The notes below the pieces were generated by a model, which had not been told where the DNA came from, did not search any database, and worked only from the letters and a program-made list of their open reading frames with translations. This document shows, one piece after another, positions 1 through 5,326 of a stretch of 6,216 nucleotides of DNA. Location of the stretch: positions 1 through 6,216 of the forward strand of contig JAJYVN010000087.1 of assembly GCA_021791995.1 (NCBI GenBank), in the 5' to 3' direction. Numbering within the stretch: the first letter of the stretch is position 1; the number at the start of each line of letters is the position of its first letter. The translations under genes were made by a program, and so were the position numbers. This DNA is from Bacillota bacterium (GTDB taxonomy: Bacteria > Bacillota > Sulfobacillia > RBS10-35 > JAJYVN01).

Positions 1-2
1 CA

Positions 3-1076
3 AATCGTTCGGACGCCTCGGCAGCGCACCCCTTCCCATGCGGCCGCCACCGCCGAGTCCGCATGGAGGTCGATGGTGCCGACCTTAAGGTCAGCCTCGG
101 CCTGCCGACGCTCTTCCGCCTTCCCTTGGATCTCAACTCGCTTTTCAAACGGCACGTGCAGCCACCAACCATCACGCTTCTGGATCACGGTCGGAGACTG
201 GGCCACCCAGCGTCCTGGGGTGGGTCGCAGATCCCGCACCTCCTGGTCCGCCGCAGACGACACCCAAATTACCGCGGACGGATCGGACATGACGCGGATC
301 GTCGTCCAAGCCGTCGACCGTTGCGGAAATGCCCGTCGTTACCCGGCGGGGAAGGTCCATCTTTCCATGCACGGCCCGGCCACCCAGATCGGCCCTGCGT
401 CCCTCGATTTCAGCGTCCTGGGCGGCGCAGGTGCGATGTGGATCCGGTCCATCGCCGGATCCCAGGGCCTTGTCATGATCACAGCGACGCATCCCACGCT
501 CGGATCAGGATCGGCAACCGTCCTGACAACCGCCTTTGCGCCGCTCACGCCGCAGGTCGTTTTCGATGTACCTCCCACGTACTGGGCCGCTGCCGCGATC
601 GCAAGCCTCTCTTCACGCGGCATCGTCGCGGGTTTGGGAGATGGGACCTTCCAGCCGGACGCGCCGATCACGCGCGCTGAATTCGTCAAGACGTTGGATC
701 TCACACTGGGTCTTGCACCCGACGCGGGGGGAGTTACCTTCCGCGATGTCCCCAGCTCCGCGTGGTTCTTCCCGTACGTTGCAGCGGCGGTGCGTGCGCA
801 GATCATCGAGGGAACCTCGCCGACCGAATTCGCACCGAATGGTCCACTTTCCCATCAGGAATTGGCCGTGATCCTGGCGCGTGCACTGGATCTTACGGGT
901 AACACCCGACTCCCGAACATCGCGTCCTGGGCACGCTCGGCGGTGGAGGCAGTCGTTGCCGCAGGCTATCTGGACGGGTTGCCTTCGACCCGCTCGGTAA
1001 TACAACGCGCGCGGAAGCCGCAAAGGTCCTGGCAACCGTTGAAGCGGTGCGGAAGATACAAGCCCCTTCAACGTAA
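3..1076 (+). CDS. C-terminal part of an SLH-domain surface protein with a GH2-type Ig-like domain; 5' truncated, two frameshifts
   Basis: This is a secreted protein that should be held on the cell wall by three SLH domains, which in known proteins bind pyruvylated secondary wall polymers. The frame-1 segment first shows an Ig-like domain (about 253-531) with ADDTQITADGSD, VDRCGN and GGAGAMWIR, resembling the C-terminal domain of GH2 beta-galactosidases. SLH1 (about 556-714) has GDGTFQPDAPITRAEF, SLH2 is at about 736-894, and SLH3 starts near 916. SLH3 completes (FDPLGNTTRAEAAKVL) only if the frame moves from 1 to 3 at about 983, giving a TAA stop at 1074-1076. Without the shift, frame 1 runs to a TGA at 1090-1092 with an unlikely Arg/Gln-rich tail. 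Upstream of about 249, frame 3 looks more protein-like than frame 1 and joins as LLV-AADDTQ if one C is removed. The start lies outside the window. The catalytic domain, if any, is not visible, so GH2 membership is inference. SLH identity is firm. Confidence 0.85.
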
Positions 1077-2129
1077 CCAGGTGGGTGGCTGATACAAAAG
1101 GTGGCGCACCTGGCACGATTCATCGAGTGCCATCTCATAGGGTGCCACCCGCTCGCGACGCTGGCCGAGCACCCGCACCACAGGAAAGCGTGGAACGGTT
1201 CCTTGCCGTACCACCACCGCCACGGAGCCATTCTCCAAGAGTACCAATGAACCGGCGGGAAACACGGCCAGCCCGCTAACAAACTCCTGCAGCATCTCCG
1301 CGTCATACTTGGTCCCTGCCCCCGCCAACAGCGTGCGCATCGCATCCTCCACCGGCATCGCCTTGGCGTATGGACGATCGCAGGTCATCGCGGCGAACGC
1401 GTCCGCAATTGCGGTAATGCGTGCGAGCGGCATGATTCGGTCCCCGCGCAGGCCGCGCGGGTAGCCTCGCCCGTCTAGTCGCTCATGGTGCTGGAACGCC
1501 ACATGTGCCGCATAGAGTGGAACCTCAGGGTAGCGGCGCAACATCGTGTACCCGTCCTCCGCGTGCCGCTGCACGCGCCGCAGTTCGTCCTCGGTCAGTG
1601 GCCCCTCCTTCGCGCAGAGGTCGTGGCAGAATGCCTTTCCCACATCGAGCAGGAGGGCGCCCATCCCCAGCTGCTGTTCGCTTTCCACATCGAGGCCGAG
1701 CCGCCGCCCCAACAGCAGTGCATAGGCGCAGGTGTTCGCGGAATGCGTATAGGTGTATTCGTCGCTACTCCGCAGGCTGGTGAGTTCGAACAGGGGGGAA
1801 GTGTTCTGCCCCAGGTCCCCCAACATCCCACCCACGCGCTCGCGCACCGCGTCGATTGCGGGGTGTTCCTCCGCTGTGATCTGCGTGAAGACCTGCCGCA
1901 CGGTCATTGCCGCCTGGTCCATTTTATCCTGCTCAATCGCTTGATGCGCCTGCACATCCTCGGCATCGGGCACTTCCACATACACTCCACGGTATCCCCG
2001 CCGCGCCAGCACGGCTGCCATGCCGGGCGTCAACTCGGTACCCGCCGCCAGTAGCAAGCGCCCCTCATCGTCCGCGATCTCCTTGGCTAGCGGGTACCCT
2101 GCCGAAGACTCCACGTCTACCAGGACCAC
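1068..2129 (-). CDS. HD-GYP domain protein with degenerate HD motif (possible c-di-GMP effector or inactive phosphodiesterase)
   Basis: HD-GYP proteins normally hydrolyse cyclic di-GMP in the cytoplasm. From the GTG at 2129 the protein is 353 residues. An N-terminal region (about 1-55, with GYPLAKEIADDEGRLLLAAG) matches the extension seen before many Firmicutes HD-GYP domains. The HD-GYP core spans about 125-290: His129 in YTHSANT, LLDVGK at 160-165, His189 in RRVQRH, HHERLDGRGYP at 214-224 and Asp243 in IADAF. A C-terminal segment (PAGSLVLLENGSVAVVV) is also typical. The HD histidine is leucine (CTC codon, 1647-1649) while the other metal and GYP residues are kept, so activity is doubtful and it may only bind c-di-GMP. 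The GTG start is preferred because GGGGAGG lies 9 nt upstream and the domain begins there; an ATG at 2249 adds 40 unrelated residues with no good ribosome site. The stop overlaps the convergent SLH gene by 9 bp. Confidence 0.9.
   Translation of the reverse strand: MVLVDVESSAGYPLAKEIADDEGRLLLAAGTELTPGMAAVLARRGYRGVYVEVPDAEDVQAHQAIEQDKMDQAAMTVRQVFTQITAEEHPAIDAVRERVGGMLGDLGQNTSPLFELTSLRSSDEYTYTHSANTCAYALLLGRRLGLDVESEQQLGMGALLLDVGKAFCHDLCAKEGPLTEDELRRVQRHAEDGYTMLRRYPEVPLYAAHVAFQHHERLDGRGYPRGLRGDRIMPLARITAIADAFAAMTCDRPYAKAMPVEDAMRTLLAGAGTKYDAEMLQEFVSGLAVFPAGSLVLLENGSVAVVVRQGTVPRFPVVRVLGQRRERVAPYEMALDESCQVRHLLYQPPTWLR
1077..1113. repeat. Inverted repeat just past the SLH gene stop
   Basis: CCAGGTG (1077-1083) and CACCTGG (1107-1113) form a perfect 7-bp inverted repeat with a 23-nt loop, starting at the base after the SLH gene's TAA. 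A competing short hairpin, AGGTG-GCG-CACCT, nests at about 1099-1111. No T-run follows on either strand, so it is not a classical intrinsic terminator. It also lies inside the C-terminal codons of the convergent HD-GYP gene. It might help end or stabilise the SLH transcript, or be chance. Confidence 0.3.
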
Positions 2130-2138
2130 CCATGCGCG

Positions 2139-2145
2139 CCTCCCC
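2139..2145 (-). promoter_or_regulatory. Ribosome binding site that decides the HD-GYP start
   Basis: On the minus strand GGGGAGG is followed by a 9-nt spacer and the GTG at 2129. The upstream in-frame ATG at 2249 has no purine-rich match at the right distance, so this site favours the shorter protein. Confidence 0.55.
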
Positions 2146-2315
2146 AACCGGATCCTCGTGGAACGCTTTGCATACGCAGCCAAGCGGGTCGCCGGTCCAG
2201 GCCTCGCCACGGCGCAGGGCACATGTTCCAAGGCACCCGCCGTGGACATTCGGATCGCGTAGGGAAGGCCCCCCCGAGGCGTCGGAAAGTAAATCCTTCC
2301 CGCTTCCTATGCGTA

Positions 2316-2344
2316 AATCTAGGCCCCGCAAGGGCAAAGATCAA
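2316..2344 (-). promoter_or_regulatory. Candidate sigma-A promoter for the HD-GYP gene
   Basis: Reading the minus strand, TTGATC (2344-2339) and TAGATT (2321-2316) are separated by exactly 17 nt. Each hexamer matches the vegetative consensus at 4 of 6 positions. Transcription would begin near 2309, leaving a leader of about 180 nt before the GTG at 2129, or about 60 nt before the ATG at 2249. Two copies of GTAAATC (plus-strand reading, 2289-2295 and 2313-2319) overlap or follow the -10 box and could be a regulator site. Confidence 0.4.
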
Positions 2345-2483
2345 GAGGTTTCCCATGAGCTACGCCAGATGCCCATTTCTCTGCCGACCACAACGCGTCA
2401 CGCTTTGTTCAAACCTTCTTTACAGTCCGACCAAGACTGGCCATCGGGTGTCTGTTACTTTACCATTAGTCCATGAGGCATCG

Positions 2484-3917
2484 GTGGCAAAGGGGACAAA
2501 AGCCTTGGGTCGGTGGAAGCGGCGACTCCCGTGGGTCATTGGCATTCCAGCCGTTGTGCTGGCGGGACTCCTTCTGGTCGCCGTGTGGGATTTCCGAGCC
2601 ATCGAGCATCACGCGACCGAAGGACCGTTTGAGTTCCAGCCACAGGCCTGTGCGGGGACACCGCTCGGGAATGCCGCCCTTGCCACAAGCCCCACCAGCG
2701 TTGGACTCAGCGCATGGACCACCTTTGAAGGAAGCACGAGCCACAATATGGCGATCGTCGCCCACGGCTTCCACGCATCTTGGCAGTTCGAGACCGGTGG
2801 GAGCGTCGTGGGCGCCCCCGCTGTGGTGCATGGCGTGGTCTACGCGGGGTCGATGGACGGATGTGTCTATGCGCTGAACGCCGCGACGGGGCAGCTGATC
2901 TGGTCGTTTGCGGCGGACAATCAACTGATGAGCGAGCCGCTCGTCGCGAACGGCAACGTCTTTGTCACCTCCGGGAATAAGGTCTTTGTCGTAACCTCGA
3001 CGGGTCTGATCCGGGGCTCCGGGGCAAACACACTGTATGTGCTGAGCGCCCAAACCGGCACTGAGATCGGGTCGGTGCCCATGGTGGGCACGGGGATGCC
3101 AACTCCGGTCTACAGTAACGGAGTCGTGTATGCGGCCACCGGCGGACAGGAGTTTTACGCGGTCTCGGCGACCACCGGTCAACTGCTGTGGCAACTGCCC
3201 GATGGCGTGTATGCCAGCATGTCGTCCCCGGTCGTCGTAGGCAACACGGTGATCTTTGGGGGAGCGGCTCCCTACGAGTTGCTCGGGATCAACGACCAGA
3301 CGCACACCATTGCTTGGACCCTGCCTCTGCCCGACGCCAGCGGTGGAGTGGATGACCTGAGCCCGACCGTATCCGGCAACGTGGTGTATGCCCAGGTACC
3401 GGAGGGTACCGTTCTTCCGCACATCGTGGAACTGGCGGTCAACGCCACGACGGGTCAGCTCGTCTGGCAAACGACCCTTGGGGTGGATTACCGTAATCTG
3501 TGGCAACGAGCCCTCCGCCAAGGCTACGTGGCGTCCTATGGCGGCGAGGAGGTGGGAATCGCCACCGTCGTCGGTAACAACCTCTATGTCGGAACGCCCG
3601 GACTTCCCGATTTGTGGGACTTGAATGCCCAAACGGGCGCGGTGATCTGGCGCAGGGCCTTGCCCGAAGCGGTGCGCAGCTCCCCCACCATCGTCGGGAC
3701 CACCCTCTATGCGGTTGGTCGCAACCGACTGTTGGTCCTCAACGCAACCACCGGCCAATTGCTGAAGAGTAGCCACTACAACGACTTCGTCGAGGGAAGC
3801 GGTGCCATGATCGAATGCACCACTGCCTCCCCCGAAATCATCGGTAAGACTCTGTTCCTTGAGGGCGGATACAACGGATACAGCATCATTGCTACACCGC
3901 TTGACGCATCGGACTGA
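2484..3917 (+). CDS. Membrane-anchored PQQ-type beta-propeller repeat protein
   Basis: This is a 477-residue protein from the GTG at 2484. A basic N-terminus (KGTKALGRWKRR) leads into one membrane segment at about 16-35, so the rest should lie outside the membrane. The body is made of PQQ-like propeller repeats: ALNAATGQLIW (130-140), VSATTGQLLW (227-236), AVNATTGQLVW (318-328), LNAQTGAVIW (380-389) and LNATTGQLL (419-427), each preceded by strands such as GVVYAGS or NLYVGT. I count about seven or eight blades. The fold occurs in PQQ dehydrogenases and in BamB-like scaffolds. I see no dehydrogenase catalytic signature and cannot say that PQQ is bound, so a binding or scaffold role is equally likely. 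TGAGG lies 5 nt before this GTG, and charge plus membrane segment make it a natural N-terminus. An ATG at 2355 with AAGAGG upstream would add 43 odd, Cys-containing residues and cannot be excluded. The downstream gene has its own promoter candidate. Confidence 0.85.
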   Translation: MAKGTKALGRWKRRLPWVIGIPAVVLAGLLLVAVWDFRAIEHHATEGPFEFQPQACAGTPLGNAALATSPTSVGLSAWTTFEGSTSHNMAIVAHGFHASWQFETGGSVVGAPAVVHGVVYAGSMDGCVYALNAATGQLIWSFAADNQLMSEPLVANGNVFVTSGNKVFVVTSTGLIRGSGANTLYVLSAQTGTEIGSVPMVGTGMPTPVYSNGVVYAATGGQEFYAVSATTGQLLWQLPDGVYASMSSPVVVGNTVIFGGAAPYELLGINDQTHTIAWTLPLPDASGGVDDLSPTVSGNVVYAQVPEGTVLPHIVELAVNATTGQLVWQTTLGVDYRNLWQRALRQGYVASYGGEEVGIATVVGNNLYVGTPGLPDLWDLNAQTGAVIWRRALPEAVRSSPTIVGTTLYAVGRNRLLVLNATTGQLLKSSHYNDFVEGSGAMIECTTASPEIIGKTLFLEGGYNGYSIIATPLDASD

Positions 3918-3940
3918 TGTTCGAGCGGCATCGCAGGACC

Positions 3941-3968
3941 TTGAAACGGGCTATGACTCTGCTACCAT
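3941..3968 (+). promoter_or_regulatory. Candidate promoter for the duplicated membrane protein gene
   Basis: TTGAAA (3941-3946, 5 of 6 to consensus) is followed after 16 nt by TACCAT (3963-3968, 4 of 6), with a TGC extended -10 just before it. It lies 24 bp past the propeller gene stop. The predicted transcript start near 3975 leaves a leader of about 55 nt that contains the hairpin at 3989-4013. Confidence 0.45.
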
Positions 3969-3988
3969 TTGGACCTAGACAAGCCTGC

Positions 3989-4013
3989 CGACCGCTCTCT
4001 AGAATCGCGGTCG
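3989..4013 (+). repeat. Hairpin in the leader of the membrane protein gene
   Basis: CGACCGC (3989-3995) pairs perfectly with GCGGTCG (4007-4013) across an 11-nt loop. No T-run follows, so it is not a standard terminator for the propeller gene. It ends 16 nt before the ATG at 4030 and so could affect translation of the membrane protein. An operator on DNA is also possible. Confidence 0.4.
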
Positions 4014-4029
4014 TACCTCCGCGGGGCGA

Positions 4030-4992
4030 ATGATGTTGTTTCGCAAGCAGGGAGGTTATTTTATTTTGGTTTCGCGCCGCCTGGCACAGCGCATCCTGGG
4101 CGCCATTTGGCTTCTCGATGGCTTTCTGCAGTTAAAACCGGCGATGTTCACGCAGGCCTTTGTTACCGGAGTGATCCTTCCGTCCGCCCAGGGCCAACCG
4201 AGATGGATCGCAGGGCTCGTTGACTTCGCGGCACGCCTGGTTTCTGGGCACATGGCCGAGTGGGACATCCTCTTCGCCCTGGTCCAACTGGCGCTCGGCA
4301 TCCTCCTTCTCAGCGATCGCTGGGTTCGCCCTACGCTCGTCGCCTCGATCACATGGGCGCTCATCGTGTGGATCGCCGAGGGCATCGGAATGCCGTTCGG
4401 TGCCCAAATGACGCTCTTGAACGGGGCTCCCGGCGCGGGAGTTGTCTATGCCATGGTGAGCCTTGCCGTCTGGCCCGCTTCGACTGATCCGAGCGCCTGG
4501 CTCCCCTGGAGGCAACGTTTTGCGCAGTTTGCTCTGGGCGCCATCTGGCTTTGGGGGTTTGTTCTGCAATTGGAGTTGATTGCGGCGTCGCCGAGCGCCG
4601 TGCCCGCGCAGGCATCTGTGCCACATCTCTCTGGCATGCAGATGCCGGGCACAACGGGGCAATCCACGTATCTTTCCCTGCCGCTCTCCGTGCCCCAGCT
4701 GTCGCGACTCCTGGCTCCGATCGGGGAGCCGGTGGCCATCGGCCTGGCCATGGCAGTGCTTCTCCTCGGCGTCCTCTGGATCAACGGCCAGAGCCTAGGG
4801 CCCATCGCCTGGTTTTCGCTCATGCTCCTAGCGCTGTTCTGGTGGCTCGGCCAGTCGTTTGGTGGCATGTGGACGGCCCTCGGCACCGATCCCAACACCG
4901 CGCCGCTGATGGCGCTTTTGGTGCTCTGCGCCACGCCGCGCGCCAAGCTTGAACGTCGCCATCCATCCCGCGGCTTCACGCCCCTTGGGTGA
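4030..4992 (+). CDS. Polytopic membrane protein with an internally duplicated module, function unknown
   Basis: This is a 320-residue, strongly hydrophobic protein with about eight predicted membrane segments. It is two copies of one module. RLAQRILGAIWLLDGFLQL (17-35) and RFAQFALGAIWLWGFVLQL (163-181) share 12 of 19 residues, 146 residues apart. The modules end in related segments, EGIGMPFG..TLLNGAPG..VYAMVSLAVWP (117-149) and GQSFGGMWTALGTDPNT (274-290). I recall similar proteins of unknown function in actinobacteria and acidophilic Firmicutes, and the module loosely resembles DoxX-like four-helix proteins; neither is proven. The loop at about 184-222 has HLSGMQMPG, a His/Met-rich stretch of the kind that can bind copper. 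The start is uncertain. The ATG pair at 4030/4033 follows GGGG, but GGAGG (4051-4055) sits 10 nt before an in-frame TTG at 4066, which would start the protein close to the first repeat. A candidate promoter lies at 3941-3968. Confidence 0.8.
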   Translation: MMLFRKQGGYFILVSRRLAQRILGAIWLLDGFLQLKPAMFTQAFVTGVILPSAQGQPRWIAGLVDFAARLVSGHMAEWDILFALVQLALGILLLSDRWVRPTLVASITWALIVWIAEGIGMPFGAQMTLLNGAPGAGVVYAMVSLAVWPASTDPSAWLPWRQRFAQFALGAIWLWGFVLQLELIAASPSAVPAQASVPHLSGMQMPGTTGQSTYLSLPLSVPQLSRLLAPIGEPVAIGLAMAVLLLGVLWINGQSLGPIAWFSLMLLALFWWLGQSFGGMWTALGTDPNTAPLMALLVLCATPRAKLERRHPSRGFTPLG

Positions 4993-5024
4993 CGCACGCT
5001 GCGGCTACGGTTCGGCCGACGCGC

Positions 5025-5051
5025 CCATTTGGTTTCCATTGGACCGAATGG
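5025..5051 (+). terminator. Possible intrinsic terminator after the membrane protein gene
   Basis: CCATTTGGT (5025-5033) and ACCGAATGG (5043-5051) form a 9-bp stem with one G-U pair and a 9-nt loop, 32 bp past the stop at 4992. The sequence after it is T-rich but broken (CTGTCATACTTTATTC) rather than a clean T-run, so it would be a weak or bidirectional terminator. Confidence 0.4.
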
Positions 5052-5322
5052 CTGTCATACTTTATTCAACTCTTCTTTATGGCTGAGCGAAGACTCCCCG
5101 AGGCAGATCTGGTACCTTGACAGTGTGGAATGAGCTTAGGGCGAAGGGGACAGAATGGTTGGTGCATAGCTACCCTCCCTACATCTGGGGCATCACGTTG
5201 GGGGCACGAGGGGACAGTGCTTACTGCGCAAAGTGGGGCGCGGACGCGCGGGTGAGCACCACCTCCGTTGTTCCGTGCAACGCCACGTACGGCGTACGCT
5301 CCGGACAAGGAGCGGATGTGAC
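5052..5322 (+). other. Leader / intergenic region before the flippase gene
   Basis: No gene is convincing here. It opens with an AT-rich stretch (5055-5081), the likeliest place for a promoter: CTGTCA (5052-5057) and CTTTAT (5075-5080) are 17 nt apart but match consensus poorly. A perfect TTGACA at 5117-5122 has no -10 box at 16-18 nt. AGGGGACAG occurs twice (5145-5153, 5209-5217). The last 80 bases are packed with short inverted repeats. No known riboswitch or leader RNA was recognised. Confidence 0.4.
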
Positions 5323-5326
5323 GTGA
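5117..5326 (+). CDS. Doubtful small ORF overlapping the flippase start
   Basis: An open frame begins at TTG 5117 (open from 5087) and could encode 69 residues, ending in TGA at 5324-5326. It overlaps the flippase GTG at 5323 in a GTGA arrangement, as is common for translationally coupled genes. Against it: a TTG start without a good ribosome site, no recognisable domain, and a composition that could arise by chance in GC-rich DNA. It has no membrane segment or motif I can name. Confidence 0.15.
   Translation: MTVWNELRAKGTEWLVHSYPPYIWGITLGARGDSAYCAKWGADARVSTTSVVPCNATYGVRSGQGADVT
5238..5313 (+). promoter_or_regulatory. Cluster of short palindromes ending on the flippase ribosome binding site
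   Basis: Five inverted repeats follow each other: GCGC/GCGC (5238-5249), GGTG/CACC (5251-5260), CGTTG/CAACG (5266-5282), CGTAC/GTACG (5286-5298) and GCTCC/GGAGC (5298-5313). The last pairs GCTCC with GGAGC across a 6-nt loop, and the AAGGAG at 5307-5312, 10 nt before the GTG at 5323, is largely within it. The ribosome site could therefore be hidden in folded mRNA. The stems are short (4-5 bp), so part of the pattern may be chance. Confidence 0.35.

Larger units (their letters stand above)
2130..2483. other. Divergent intergenic region between HD-GYP and propeller genes
   Basis: This 354-bp region separates two divergent genes and is visibly less GC-rich than its flanks, mainly from about 2285 to 2480. 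It carries the minus-strand promoter candidate at 2316-2344 and two GTAAATC direct repeats. For the plus strand, AAGAGG (2343-2348) lies 6 nt before an ATG at 2355, which is in frame with the propeller gene. TTTACA at 2419-2424 has no convincing -10 partner. No riboswitch or known leader RNA was recognised. The 2223-2483 stretch is open in the propeller frame, but its translation looks non-natural. Confidence 0.5.

Noticed and set aside
613..1116. 167-codon minus-strand open frame opposite the SLH domains
   Set aside because: It overlaps SLH2 and SLH3, which are unmistakable on the plus strand, and has an Arg-rich composition without motifs.
1623..1628. A second His-Asp pair (CHD) eight residues after LLDVGK as a replacement catalytic dyad
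   Set aside because: It falls in the loop before the KEGPLTEDE segment, not in the metal-binding helix, so it is unlikely to substitute for the missing histidine.
1485..2054. 189-codon plus-strand open frame inside the HD-GYP gene
   Set aside because: It lies entirely opposite clear HD-GYP motifs and its product looks random (His, Pro and Arg-rich).
2320..2360. Possible c-di-GMP riboswitch, suggested by GGGCAAAG near the HD-GYP gene
   Set aside because: Only a few bases resemble the conserved core; the second conserved block and the paired stems of the GEMM class are missing.
2466..3776. 436-codon open frame on the minus strand opposite the propeller gene
   Set aside because: Its translation is rich in His, Arg, Gly and Asp and has no domain. 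It is the antisense shadow of a GC-rich gene whose plus-strand frame shows clear propeller repeats.
5117..5145. Perfect TTGACA as a flippase promoter -35 box
   Set aside because: No TATAAT-like hexamer occurs 15-19 nt downstream.
5145..5217. Two AGGGGACAG copies as possible ends of a mobile element
   Set aside because: They are direct, only 64 bp apart, with no transposase, no longer flanking repeat and no target duplication.
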